Shown here: positions 12,165-24,340 of the stretch, piece after piece
Numbering within the stretch: the first letter of the stretch is position 1
Layout: each line of letters starts with the position of its first letter
NCBI GenBank assembly: GCA_003254905.1
Contig: QANU01099453.1
Span: forward strand, 105,245-169,244
DNA length: 64,000 bases
Source of the DNA: Nissolia schottii
Taxonomy: Eukaryota; Streptophyta; Magnoliopsida; Fabales; Fabaceae
Direction: 5' to 3'
Program-made: the position numbers and the translations under genes
The notes under the pieces: model-generated
Databases searched by the model: none
The model's input: only the letters and a program-made list of their open reading frames with translations
What the model was told of the DNA's origin: nothing

Positions 12165-12544
12165 AGTAGCACACGGAGTCTGTTTTATCAAACCAAAATC
12201 ATAAATAATATGAAAGCAGTACATAACTTATCCATTCTCTTTTATAGGACTTACTTATGCATATGTTACCTGTCCTGGCAGTTTAAATATCAGTCTCATT
12301 CAATTCCAAGGAAATTAGATTAGGTTCACAACTAAAACTGATAAGAAACATCCATAGTGAGTGAGAGAGTCACTGAGGATTAGGATTAGTACAACAGAAA
12401 CAAAGGGCAATTGCGCTTTATTTGAAAAATTAAGCAGGTGCATCATGAGTGGTCTAACATAACCTCAGAAACTATAACTTATATTAGGAGATATAACGAA
12501 AGCAGTTTGATATTCATTTCATATGTGGATGGGGTTAGATTAAG

Positions 12545-14577
12545 TTAGATTATGAACTTGCTGATAAAGTCATAAATGTGATTACTGATGTCATGTGCTG
12601 CCTCTTGATTGTTGAAGTGAGCCACCCCTTCTTGAACAATCACTTCCTCCAAATTAGGCACATCTTCCTTGAAGCCTCCACCATGGATGTGATCCTTCAT
12701 CCCCAGCGAGGAGTATCCCATGTCTAACTCACCAGTTATGAATTTCACCGGCACCTTTATTTTCACTCCACTCGCCCATGGTGCTGTCAGCTCCCAATTT
12801 CTGCAAATCCATACATGCAAACAACCAAAATACAGCACAAATAAGTAGTAATTCGCTGTCATTAATTAGAAATTGGGCTCCCTGTCTTGTACATGATATA
12901 TAGATCCTCATCAATTATATTAATCCTCCAAAAAAAAAAAAAAGAAACACCACTAATGTGACTTAGTTGCGTCTGGTTCTAGGGGAGACAGAGAGACAGA
13001 AATATGGGAACAGAAAATTTCTTTTAAGGAAGAGGGAATTGGAAATTTTTGTTTGGAAAGACACAAAATTGAGGTCTAAAATGACAAAAAAAAAATTTGT
13101 GTTTATGTCTCCTTATGCGATTTCTAATACTAAACATAACCTTAGAGTTTGGAAACGAAAAAACAATTCTTGCAGCCAACATAATAGAGAATAATTAAGG
13201 GAATTACAGGTTCAAATTTCTGTTTTAGTTCAGGCCTCTAGTAAGCCCGTCTTTTCAAATTTGGCAACGTAATAAGCTAGATCATCCTTCGTGAGCCAAG
13301 AGGGCAAGGTCTCGGGTGTATTCGGGTTGAAGCCAGTTCCATACTCTCCCTTAGGAAGGACAAGGCGATCAATTATGTGAGTTGTAAAGATGTTCTTTAG
13401 CACATTGGCAGTGCCAGCTTTAGCCATCTCTGCTTCCATTTTTGCCTGATTCCTATCAGTGTCTAACATTATAAAGTCTCACTTCCGTTTTGCATAACAA
13501 ACAGATATTTCTTGTATTCAGGATCTAGTAAAAAAAAAATAATTGTGAAAACAAAACGCGTATGATTTCAGTTTTCATTTTTAGAAGGTTCTACTTTTAG
13601 ATTCTATAGATTTTATGAAGAAAATAATGACAACGAGAAATAAAAAAAAAATTAAATTTTATAATTTTTATTGTTAGTTTTAGAAAATAATGAAAACTAA
13701 AAAAGATAACTGAAACTAAATGCACATTATGTTTCCTATTTTGGTTTCTTTATCTTTTACTAATTCCTTTATAAAATCTTGAAAAAAAAAGTAATAAATT
13801 GGGAGAACCTGAAATCTGTAGACATAGAAGCTATCACCATACAAAGCACGCAGGCCATCAACAGTACTTATGTTGGGGTTCCTGCGAATAAGGGGGAGTT
13901 CGAGGCAGACATAGGATTTGATTCTGTCGGGCTGGAACATGCAGAGGTGCCAACAGCTGAGGGCACCCCACTCATGACCAACAAGGAACGCTTGATCCAC
14001 ACCCAGGGAGTCTATGTTAGATTACTTGTACAGCAAGTAACTTATTAAAAGCACATGCTGACTTTAGGCACAAGCTTGTAAAGCTGTTAGTTAGTTAGTT
14101 CCTAACCAACTAGTTAGTTAAGTTGGTTAGTCCCTCAGCACTCCTTGTATATAATGAGTTATTGTATCTGTAATTCACAAGTTATCTATTCAATTCAACA
14201 CATTCTCCAAATTCTCTTTCTTTTCTCTGCTCTTTGCTCCAGACCCTGACATCTTCTGCATTCATTCGAATGATTGGTGCAGAACTGCAGAATTATGCAG
14301 GTTACTGCTCAATAGTCTATGAAGGCAACGATGCCACCAACTACGTGGAAACACGTGTAGCTAGTGGCGGAGGCAGGGGCGTCGGTGTCGCCGTAGCCGC
14401 GGAGATCAGGGGCCACACAGCGGTACCCTTTGGAGCTGAACGAGAAAATCTGGTGGCGCCACGAGTACCATAGCTCCGGGAAGCCATGGAGGAACAGCGC
14501 CACGGGGCCTTGTCCTTTCTCCGCTACGTGCATTTGATTCCGTTGACTTCCACTGTACTGTGCTCTATTCCCTCCAT
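12545..14577 (-). pseudogene. Broken soluble epoxide hydrolase, array copy C
   Basis: All three exons are recognisable (exon 1 14577-13809, exon 2 about 13455-13215, exon 3 12800-12545), but several lesions kill the gene. A 1-bp deletion shortly after the start shifts frame and gives a stop at about codon 18. A 297-bp insertion (14017-14313) splits exon 1. One extra A at the beginning of exon 2 (GGCAAAAATGG against GGCAAGATGG in sisters) and a 1-bp loss near its end shift frame again. The stop codon is lost, so the tail extends two residues. The nucleophile motif reads VGHEWGA, with Glu replacing the catalytic Asp, so even a repaired protein would lack normal chemistry. TATA and polyadenylation motifs still match the sister genes. 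Confidence 0.93.
14017..14313. mobile_element. 297-bp insertion in exon 1 of sEH copy C
   Basis: Comparison with copies A, B, D and F shows extra DNA between two direct copies of AGTCTATG (14009-14016 and 14314-14321), a target-site duplication. The insert has no clear terminal inverted repeats. It contains GTTAGTTAGTT runs, a TATATAATG motif and a pyrimidine-rich stretch. Its left junction reads TGTTAGATTAC, and TGACA occurs near 14250, which hints at a copia-type LTR or TRIM remnant. Neither TG...CA ends with a 5-bp duplication nor a primer-binding site could be confirmed, so the class is uncertain. Confidence 0.6.
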
Positions 14578-15655
14578 CTCTCTTTCTTTCTCTCTCTCTA
14601 CAAGAACAGGACGCAAATGGAAGATTGCTTGGTTTATAAACACATTTTCTTCTTCTCTTGTCACAAAGGCAGAGAAATGATAAATGTAATTAGAAAATGT
14701 GTTATTGGAAGCTTAAACTTGTGCTTTATATATATATATAAAATACAACCCTTGTTATGTAAATATATATAATATATAGCTATCACTATCTGACTTTGAT
14801 ACTCCTTCTGGTTCTTATACGTTCATGTTTTTGCTGTCAGAGCCTGTGTACCAAATTTTCCGATTAGTGATTCGAATGCCTTCTTTTATAATGGTTTTGT
14901 TATATAGTTCCAACATATACGAGGATGTCATGGCCAAAATGTCCAGTCCAATCATCCAGAGAAATCAATTTTGACGTGTTGTATGAATAACTCTTTAATT
15001 TTCAATCTTGTATGGAGATTGAAAGATGACATAGACATAGTACACATATTTTTTGGAACATTGTGCAAATTAAATTGAGGGCATTTTTCGAATGTATAAT
15101 TTTTCTTGCAATTAATAGGCTCTTTGCAATCCTAAAGTTTACATCATTTTTTCAATCAAAGTAGTATTTGGAGAAATATGATCTGTTCTTTAGCAAAATT
15201 CAAAGATAATTTACAAAGATGTGATCTTGCCTCCTCAACAACTCATCCCACAGCGTTGGAAGCCACCGCGACTGTCGATTTACAAAATTAACATTGATCC
15301 AACCTTTATACAATCATTCTTAATAATTTTGTTAAAATTACTCAGTTTGCATAATTTTACAACTTCAAAAAATGTGATATAAGATCTCTTTCACTAGAAA
15401 GAGAAGGAAGAAAATGGAAGAAAACTTTTGTTTTAAAGATAGTTATATTTTGGGTTAGAAATGTCATGTCATTCAATAAGAGTTAAATAATACTCTTTTT
15501 AATTTATTCTTTGACATATGATCAAGAGAGATGTCACTTGAGTTACTAGCTTTTGATGAAAGAGACTTCACTACTATTAGCATTTGACAATAAGTGTCGG
15601 ATTCTGAAGTTGGATTATGTTATGGCATTGAGTAGAAGGGTGGTCCTATTTGGTC
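14578..15655. other. Intergenic region upstream of copy C
   Basis: AT-rich DNA. The part at about 15360-15655 resembles 23530-23690 and includes GGATTATGTTATGGCAT. It ends in an AGGGTGGTCCT word that recurs near 25858, marking intergenic DNA duplicated along with the sEH genes. No gene was recognised. Confidence 0.5.
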
Positions 15656-17300
15656 CCTGTTATGGACCTGGCCCAAAGGCTCATATAGGATCCTAGACCC
15701 CCAGAGCCCATGAAAACATCTACCCCGAGATGAACCCCCACACATTAACTAGCTGGAGATATCCCCGGCCTACGAAAGGCTCCCACGCCGAATATTACTC
15801 CCCGGATCCCAAAAAAGAATCTAGAGAGGAGGATCCCACGCTAGCAAAAATCCCGACTCCCACCTAGGTATTTAAACGTTTCCAGTACACCAGGTACGAC
15901 CTAGAAACTCATCTTCCTCGATTTTACCCTCAGAATTCTACCCTTGTTGACTTGAGCACCAAAGTCCTTGCAAGTACTCGCTCCGGCTCTCCAAAACCAT
16001 CCAGAGGAACATTGACATTGTTTGTGGGAAACTTGACACGGCATCCTACACACTTCCGGATTCTGAAAAACCTCTGACATTATGCATCCTAAGAACACCA
16101 AAAAGACATCGCCTCGTCAACTCCATGGACACCCGCGGAATGCCATCCACTGGTAGCCATGTCCCACCATCCCATGCACCCCTATCTCCCCCTGAACAAA
16201 ATAACCTTGACGACATTCCCCTACCTCCCCTTAAACAAAATAACCAGCACGATGATAATGCAATAGAAAACGACCGTCCTCCCCTCGAACGTGGCCGATG
16301 TCGTGTGAAATCAAGTCGCCAGGATCACGCAGTTAGAAGCAACCCTCCTACAACTTCCACAAGCAAAGGAAGAAAGAAGAAAGCAGGCGAAAATTCAATC
16401 TGTGGCTAAAAGGGCAAAAAAGGATGCGAAAAGCAAGTAGAAGCACGTCATTCGACAAGCAAAAGAAAGAGAACGCCACATCGACGATCTTAACCGCGAT
16501 GATGGCTAGTACAATATAGATATGAATGGCGAGGTCCAAGAATTCGTGTACAGGGCATCCACAGAACTTAGGACACACGCGACATACAAAGGAAGACAAG
16601 GAGTAAGGAGAGCGAAAGGGAAGGAAAACCACCCTTTCGCAGATGACATGCTCGATGCGGTACCCCTGTATGGTTTCTGCGCTCTGACAGATATGAAGCC
16701 TTATGACTGTACCATAAATCCTCAGCATCATCTAAATGCTTTTGGCCACAAAATGATTCTGAACGGAGCCTCTGATGTCATCTTGTGTAAATAATTCCCT
16801 ATTACCTTGAGGGTGCCCTTATTTGGTTCAATGCACTTCTGCCTAAGTGCATTAGAACCTTCGATGACCTGGTTGAGCACTTTGTGGTAAATTTCACCAC
16901 GTGAAAGACCAAACCCAAGACAACAGTAATCCTCTTAGAAATTATACAGAAGGGTGAAGAGACACTTTGCCAGTACTTAGACAGTACCACAGATCCTCAG
17001 CATCATCTGAATGCTTTCGGCCACATAATGATTTTGGACGGAGCCTTTGATGTCGTCTTGTGTAAATAATTCCCTATCACCTTGAGGAAGAGTGCCTCAT
17101 TTGGTTCAATGCACTTCCACCTAAGTGCATTAGAACCTTCGATGACCCGGTTGAACACTTTGTGGCAAATTTCACTACGTGAAGGACCAAACCCAATACG
17201 ACAGTAAGCCTCTTAGAAATTATATAAAAGGGTGAAGAGACACTTTGCCAATACTTAGACCACTTTTATGAAAAATGTGCATAGGTAGAAGACCTTATCC
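15656..17300 (+). mobile_element. Decayed Ty3/gypsy retroelement fragment (LTR/leader plus gag)
   Basis: A GC-richer block differs from its surroundings. From 16125 a reading frame gives an N-terminal gag-like Pro/Lys-rich segment. After frameshifts, 16522-16794 encodes a stretch with PFADDMLDAVPL and NPQHHLNAFGHKM. It continues out of frame through words like RTFDDLVEHFVVNF. This is the retrotrans_gag pattern of gypsy elements. Stops and shifts interrupt it, and no protease, reverse transcriptase or integrase follows. A leader-like TTGTTTGTGGGAA near 16018 may be a worn primer-binding region. It sits between copies C and D. Confidence 0.75.
16711..17260. repeat. 275-bp tandem duplication inside the gag relic
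   Basis: The segment starting ACCATAAATCCTCAGCATCA at 16711 is repeated from 16986 (ACCACAGATCCTCAGCATCA) with a period of 275 bp and scattered substitutions. The duplication arose inside the gypsy gag region. Both copies carry stop codons. Confidence 0.85.
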
Positions 17301-17862
17301 CTCAAGTAAAACAAAGTATCCCTCGCACCACCAAAATAATTCATAATTAGAGTTATGCTTACATTCGTCACGGTGTGAGGTTTCTATTCCTCAAAACATT
17401 TTGGCCTTTAAATTAAGTCAATTAGAGAGAGAAAACATGAATGAGAGGTGATTTAATAGTACATCGGTGGAGAAAGAGAGTTTTACAATAGGGTAGATAG
17501 AAGAATTTCTTTCATAATTGACCTCGTGTTCTGCAAGGCCAACACAAACTACTTGAGCCCATCTCTCTTTTATCGAGCAAATTGGTAAGTTCTTTGAAAC
17601 GCACTTCAGAAGTTATCCATTCTTTTAATTGAACTTCCCACTTGTTAATCGTCCTAACGCCGCACAATTTAAAAAATACAAAAAACAACTATCTAGTATC
17701 TTAGTCCTAGTTACTAAATAATAGATTCATTCAATTTAAAGGCGACATCATACTTGTGATGAGAGCTTTATTTGAATAACACAGCCCTGCATCACAGAAT
17801 TACGAGATGAAATAGACATATAGCAGCAGACTAATAATCATCATTGCTTTCCATGGTTAAGA
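17301..17862. other. Downstream flank of sEH copy D
   Basis: AT-rich DNA matching parts of 27030-27640, the downstream flank of copy F. Shared words include CATACTTGTGATG and a TAATTGACC...GTTCTGCAA block. The AATAAA of copy D is at 17767-17772. No gene was recognised. Confidence 0.5.
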
Positions 17863-18981
17863 TCAGAACTTTGTGATGAATTCATAAATGTGGTTACTGA
17901 CATCCTCTGCCACCTCCTGGTGGTTGAAGTGTGCCACTCCTTTTTGCACAATCACTTCCTCCAAATTGGGCACATCTTCCTTGAAGCCGCCACCATGGAC
18001 ATACTCCTCCAATCCCAGCGAGGTGTACACCATGTCTAACTCCCCCGTTATGTATTTCACCGGCACCTTTATCTTCGCTCCGGTCCACGGCGCGAACAGC
18101 TCCCAATTCCTGCAAATGCAGAAGACATATATATAACTTGCACAATTCACAGTTCAGCAGGGGATATTGCAGGAACATACAGATCCAAATTCCTGTAGTA
18201 GTTCAAGCCTCCGGTGAAGCCGGTCTTCTCAAACTTGGCGACATAATAAGCAAGATCTTCTTGCGTGAGCCAAGAGGGCAAGGTCTCTTTCATATCAGGG
18301 TTGAAGCCAGTTCCATACTCTCCCTTGGGAAAAATTGGTGGTCCGGGCTTGCGGGTTGTGAGCAGGTTCTTTATCACATACTCTGTCCCAACTTCAGCCA
18401 TCTCAGATTCCATCTTCCCTGGTTCCTGCCACGCCCATTAAAGTTTCAAAATGAACCATGCATTTATCATAATAATCTCAATCAAAAGTTAACAATTGAT
18501 TAATTGAAGGAAGAACCTGAAATCTGCAGATATAGTAGTCATCTCCGTACATAGCACGCATGCCGTCGACGGTCTTGATTTTAGGGTTCCTACGGGGAAA
18601 TGGTACACTGAGGCAGACATAGGCCTTGACTCTGTCGGGGCGGAACATGCAGAGGTACCAACCAATGATGGCACCCCAATCATGTGCCACCAGAAACACT
18701 TGATCCACACCCAGGGAGTCTATGAGGGCAACGATGTCACCAACTATGTGGAAACACGTGTAGCTGGTGGCGGAGGCAGGGGCGTCGGTGTCGCCGTAGC
18801 CGCGGAGATCAGGGGCCACACAGCGGTACCCTTTGGAGCTGAGGGAGAGAATCTGGTGGCGCCACGTGTACCATAGCTCCGGGAAGCCGTGGAGGAACAG
18901 CACCACGGGGCCTTGCCCCTTCTCTGCGACGTGCATCTTGATGCCGTTGACTTCCACTGTTCTGTGCTCTATTCCCTCCAT
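17863..18981 (-). CDS. Soluble epoxide hydrolase, array copy D
   Basis: This is the most compact copy. Exons are 18981-18517, 18425-18181 and 18109-17863, with introns of only 91 and 71 bp, encoding 318 aa. The start MEGIEHRTVEVNG lies just downstream of a GA-repeat leader. The alpha/beta-hydrolase core has HGFP (31-34) and nucleophile Asp101 (VAHDWGA). The cap carries putative epoxide-positioning tyrosines near 150 (DDYYIC) and 231 (LNYYRN). Asp262 (ITGELD) and His297 (GVAHFNHQ) complete the triad. It likely hydrolyses fatty-acid epoxides in the cytosol. Protein and downstream flank are closest to copy F, pointing to a block duplication. All elements appear intact. Confidence 0.96.
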
Positions 18982-19004
18982 CTCTCTCTCTCTCTCTCTC
19001 TCTC
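18982..19004. repeat. (CT)n run in the 5' leader of sEH copy D
   Basis: On the coding strand this is a GA repeat ending directly at the ATG. Copies B, C and F carry shorter GA runs at the same place, so length varies among paralogs. GA/CT leaders are known in plant promoters and 5' UTRs; an effect here is only possible. Confidence 0.7.
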
Positions 19005-21031
19005 ACAGCAAGTGCCGTTGGATGAGGCACAGCCAAAGCTTTGTTTTTTCTATTTTCCCCATTGTCGTTGGGAACCATTTATTGTGCGACTGTTAATAGT
19101 AAAGAGGAAGAACTAATAAATCCACCGACACAAGTTAACAAAATGAAAAATATTAACTATCATTTATGCATATATAAAATGAATATCTCACAATAATCGC
19201 CTTTGGATAGTCACAAAATTAAGTGTTTTTATTTAGGGGTTTTTGGATAATTCCAAAATTTCTCTCTCTATACATGGTGTACAAATAAGATTTGTCTTCT
19301 TCAATTTTGTTTTGGTGCGAATAATGATTATGCTTTTCATGTTCTTCAATTCACTCGTCTTTTAGAAAGAAAAAAGAAAACTGAGGAATTTTAATTTAAG
19401 AGTTTTCAGGTGTATACATACAAAATGTGAGTTTTATTAATATTATCGGAGATATACTCACATGTGCGTGAGTCATATTAATTTTTTTTTTTATGTGTGT
19501 CACTAAATAAAAACTTTTAAGATTGTATCTATAAAAAAAATTTCAAAAAAATCACAGGGCAATGCTACATTATTGTTGACAAATTATTTTAACTTTTTTT
19601 ATGTAAATTATTTTACATTCTCGTAATTAAAATATCAAGAAAGAGTACTTTTATCAATTTGATCAGTTACAATAATTGTTGTAATTGTGATTATCTTGTA
19701 TCAAATTTAAGGAGATTTAAATATTAATAAAAACATATTTGAATATGTTGATTCAATTTGCATAAATTAATTTAATGATAATAAATATTGTGCAAATATT
19801 TTTAATGAGTGTGTTAGTATTTTAAGATTAATTATTTTTTTTGCCAAACAACTTGATCAATGGCCCAAACTTGTTCATGGAAACAATAGAAAGAAAATTT
19901 TCTTTGACCTACAACTCAAGTAATTGGAATAAGATGCAGCTGCATCCCAAAGCCCACCGTGATCTGGAAGTGCTAGCATGCAGCCCAAATAATAAGCTAG
20001 TGAAGAAAGTAAGAAAAAGGGAAATCAGTATTTAATGAAATGAAAAAAAAAAGGTAATGTTGCAGGCATAGGAAACCGTGGAAAAGCAAAAGAAAAATAA
20101 AGAATGAACATGATGTGACAAGATAGAAAAAATAGGGAAGGGAAGTTTTTTTTTTTTATGGGTGGCTGCAAGAAGCAAGAGAAAATTATGTGGCTTGACT
20201 AGTGCATGACATGCACGGTTCTCCATGGAAGCAAGATTTAAGAAAGAAATAAATCAAGATGGAAACACAATCAAGAAAGCCATCAGCCTTTGGAAATACA
20301 AAAAAGGAAAGATGAGAAAGAAATATTAATTTGTGCAAAGCTCAGTGAAACAAAAAATGAAAGCAGCTGAAGCCCAAATTTAAAAGAGAAGCAGCTGCAA
20401 CGAAAAAGAAATGAAAGCAAAATGGAAACGTGCTGCAAAGGAAATTATATATTTATGTGTTATCCTTTACAAAGCTTCTGGAGGCGTCAGAATGAAAAAG
20501 AAAAGGAGCACTACAGTAGCTGAATTTTATAATGCTGACAATAAAATATGGAAAAGAGGAGAAAACCTACAGCGAAGGGACATAAAGAAAATTATGAAAA
20601 AGCAAAAGAAGCGGCAAAGTACATAAAGAAATATTTATATGTGCTGCTGACATTTGAAAAGAATAAAGGGATAAAGAGATTAATAATGTGCAGCAGTGAA
20701 AAAAGTAAAAATAAAAAGAAAGGTGTCAGAATTTTTCAAAGAAAGAAATGAAAATGAAACGTGTTGCAGCAAGCTAAGGCATCAAAATTTTGAAGAAAGA
20801 GAGAGAAAAAGGACGCTGGATCAGCAAGAGAAAAAATATAAAGAGAATTTTACACAACGGTCTCCTGTTACAAAAGGACATGTACGAGCAAAATAAGAAG
20901 AAGACAGCTCACCAACTATAACATCTCAGTTTTTTCTTAGCAAAGATTTCGCATAATAAGATCGGTTGCGAACTCTTTTAAAGGGTGGAAGTGTAAATTA
21001 CAGGTGTTCGTCAAGCACCGGGACGCCTGTT
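19005..21031. other. Intergenic region with a long purine-rich stretch
   Basis: From about 19850 to 20900 the + strand is strongly A/G-rich. It carries repeated words such as GAAACGTGCTGC/GAAACGTGTTGC near 20424 and 20757. Small Lys-rich frames here reflect composition. The stretch directly precedes an LTR-like start at 21032, so it may be the internal 3' part of a degenerate retroelement. No gene was recognised. Confidence 0.4.
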
Positions 21032-23410
21032 GTAATATCCCGATTTTTTTGAGAGAAATAATTGTACACATAAATGCCAAATTAATTTTTAATCATGATT
21101 AGAGAATAAAAATAGGAAATTATTAGGTAGAATACCCCTAGGAAATAAAACGTGTCACGGTAGGAAATTCGGCAGATAACTGAATAGCCGCGGTTCGCCG
21201 ATGAAATTTCCCGACGCGGAAAAGGTGTCCGTGAAAATAATCTCTTGGAGAAAAATTCACAAACACCTTTAAATATTAATACCCTTAGGTAGGGGGATTT
21301 AAGGATCGCGACGGTATAAACGGAATATTTTTCGGACGACCGTGCGTAGAGAAGGGCAGCTGCAAGGAGAAGGGCTGCACGGTTTTGAAGGGATTTTTGG
21401 GCCAAAAATAATCCCTTAAATTATGCTCCCAAACTTCCCATCACCATGATTTCTTACACATCAAATTCAAATCACATCATAAGCCATACCTATGCCCATA
21501 CCTTCTACTATTCACCACATTTTATGAAATCCTAAAATCAATTAATCTCCCCCACAATTCAGCCACCAAATTTCAATTAAAATTATCCCCAAAAATTAAA
21601 GCTTAGCCACTCCAAAATTAATCAAGAACAATCACATACTCTTACACTTTTAATACACTATCACTAACACCCTTTTAAATGACAAACTTAACATTTAATT
21701 CTAGCCATGGTACACGGCTAGCCTTGCTGAATTTTCAGCCTTCTATAGTCAACAAACATATTCCTTAAAATGTGCTCCAAGACTTACCATCACTATGCAA
21801 CACTTACCATCACCACCTTACTACATCACATCACTTATTTTGCCATCAAAATCAATTTTTCTCTCAAAAATTCTAGCCCAAAACCGTGTGTGCCATCAGC
21901 GTATGCAAGAGAATTTCATTCCCAAAAATCTCCTAGAATACACATCAAAGCAAGTCCTAAGAACACTCTTTGGCATTCAACAAATTTGAGCACTCTTCTC
22001 TTGTCCCCAAGCTCTCAAAACCGAACCTCCCAGCCCAAATCCTCTCATCTTGGTTTCATTTTCTTCCTTCCAAAATCAAGAGGGACAACCTCTTCACCCT
22101 CCACCTTGCTCAAGGATCTTCATCTTGGAGAAAGGAGAAGTTCAAGCTTTGGAAACAACAAGGCTTGTGGGACTTTCACTCCAAGCTTCCCTCACCACCA
22201 CAAGGTTTTCTACAAGTGGGTAACTTAGGCTTTTACTCACTCCTTAGTGCTCTTGAGCTTGTGGATGATTATGTGTGTTTATGTGTTTTATGCCTTGAAA
22301 TGAACTTGCATGTATTTCTAATGATTTGATTAGGATAAATATATTCTTGGTTGTTAAAATTTGTGGATAAACTAACTAAAACCATCCCTTGATGGTTCTA
22401 TGCCTTTTTACATGTTTATGTGATTTATGAGAAAATGCACATAATATGTGTTTTCTGCTTAAAAATAAATTTACTTGTGTTATTAATTATTTGTCTTAAA
22501 TGAAGGTGATTTGAAGAGGATAATATGTGATTTATAAATGCTGGAGTATGTGGAAAAATGTTTTAATGTTGTACATGGAAGAGTTTTGAGAAAAGGTGAC
22601 ATAGAGCAAAAATGGGGTTTTTGGCATAAAAGGGCAAAATTGTTATTTTTGTATTTTCGGGTATTTAGACTAAAAATCTGGGTTTCTTTTATTGGAAAAT
22701 GGGTACAGAGATATCAAAAACCTTGGGGTCAAGACTTGAGTCCATTGAAGTGTGATTAACTAAAATTTTGAAGGAAATCGGTTTTATGGGCAAAAGTAGC
22801 ATTTTGATCAAAAAAGGGCAAAACGGGAATTTCACATCTTGGGACTAAAAAAACTGAGTTTGTTTTCAGAAAATATGGGTTTATAACTATCAAAAACCTT
22901 AAGGGGCAAGTCTTGAGTCCATCGGGTTTTTGAGGACAAAAATTCTAAAGAAAACAAGGCGTTTACAGGGGCGACATGGTAATCTTGGAAAAAAGGGTAG
23001 AATTGTAATTTCGTGGTGCTGAGGTCAGAATCTGAAATTTTAGACATGAAAAATGATCTTCGGGCTATCAAAAACCTTGGGGGTAAGGTCTTGAACCTTT
23101 TCGGTTTCTGATAACTAAATACTGACAGAAAACAGACGTAGCCTATGCTGTCATAAGGAAATAATATACGTTATGTGATTATGTTTTATATGATTATGTT
23201 GTTTATGGAACAAATGCTTGGATATGCTATGTTAGGTTTAGCAAGTGATAGTATGCTCCCTTATGTTTATGAGAATATGATGAATGAATGAGTTATGTTA
23301 TGGTGATGCATGTAGAACATTTTCATGAGGTATGTTTATGATGAGTGCATGACATATTTGTATGATGATGTATGTGAAACATTGCATGTGGAATATGTAT
23401 GCTAGGAATG
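21032..23410. mobile_element. LTR-like retroelement-derived block
   Basis: The block opens with TGTAATATCCCGATTTTT, a start seen in many plant gypsy LTRs. It then runs for over 2 kb through TATG/ATGATG-rich DNA, including the ~177-bp degenerate tandem at 22690-23110. Frames at 21770-22329 have no recognisable domain. Ends and target-site duplications were not resolved, so this is a composition- and motif-based call. Confidence 0.4.
22690..23110. repeat. Degenerate tandem repeat, period about 177 bp
   Basis: The word TATCAAAAACCTT recurs at 22712, 22888 and 23066 (spacings 176 and 178). Each time it is followed by a GGGG-containing segment and AAGTCTTGAGTCC-like sequence, and preceded by a GGGCAAAA or GGGTAGAA block. 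At least three diverged copies are visible. Confidence 0.75.
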
Positions 23411-24340
23411 GTTAGCGAATTTATTGAAGCATTGTTTTTGTGCAAACGTAACGGATTAAGACCAAAGTTCATGCTCAAATCTGGCTAAAGACGCGCATAA
23501 GTATCATTGCCCTTTTAATATAATTTGACACTCCAGAAAAAAATGTGAGATAAAATATGTTTTGTTAGAAAGAGAAAGAAGAAATAGAGAAAGAGACGGC
23601 TAGCGATTTCCCTGCTATAAGCATCAAAAAGTTTTTGTCTAATTCCAAATGTGGATTATGTTATGGCATCATATTAGATCGATCTTTTTCAGAAAGTGGG
23701 ATTTGAAAATCGTGTTGGCATTGATTGATGTGGTTGAATACAAACAAGGCAATTGAATCAGATAGTGCACTAACCAAACTTGAATTGACGCCATAATAAC
23801 TAGTAGGCCTATATACAGTCAAGAAGCAAAAATGACAAGAGTGGTCCTGTTTTTTTTTTTTTTCGTACTTCATATCAATGACTCGAATTCAAGACAGATA
23901 GATTCGCATTGATCACTCCAGCTGCAATGTGTCCGTACTAAATAGTTGTATCTCTGGTTACAAGGAAATATGATTATCTATAAACTAAAAAAAATCAATA
24001 CATAATGATAAAAAAAAATTAACTTAAAATAATTTAAATCAATTAAGATCAATAAAAGATTTAAAATAAATTTATTTTATTTTTAACAAATTTATTACAA
24101 TTATTAAGAATATGCCTTCTCAAAAGGATACCCTAGTGCTTCTTGTTAAATTATAATTTCATTCAATTTAATACATCATAACTAAAACGAAGAGTAACAA
24201 GGGCGCAACGCGCTCATGAGAACAACACGAGTTAACTATCACTATAATTGGGCTCCCTGTCATTAACCCCTAAAAACTATCTTCCCAAAAAGAAACACTA
24301 ACATGAAGAGTTTTGAAATGGAAACAGTAAGGGAATTTAC
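23411..24340. other. Intergenic region downstream of the sEH relic
   Basis: The stretch 23530-23690 resembles 15360-15640, the flank of copy C, and a GAGTGGTCCTGTTT word lies near 23838. The rest is AT-rich. The part just before 24340 resembles intron 2 of copy C (GGGCTCCCTGTC and an A-run followed by GAAACAC). No exon-3 relic was found. Confidence 0.5.

Larger units (their letters stand above)
10774..12544. other. Intergenic region between sEH copies B and C
   Basis: No gene was recognised. It holds an (AC)n(AT)n microsatellite near 10879-10903 and two copies of a short CCTCCTCGTAA-type word about 120 bp apart (near 10855 and 10980). It also holds the hairpin and 77-bp duplication listed separately, and the presumed 3' UTR of copy C. 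Confidence 0.5.

Noticed and set aside
20411-20896. Overlapping Lys-rich + strand frames
   Set aside because: The DNA is purine-rich, so all frames give Lys/Glu/Arg. No domain is present and they overlap each other.
22690-23110. CRISPR-like regular spacing
   Set aside because: The repeats are long, diverged tandem units in plant LTR-like DNA, not short identical repeats with unique spacers.
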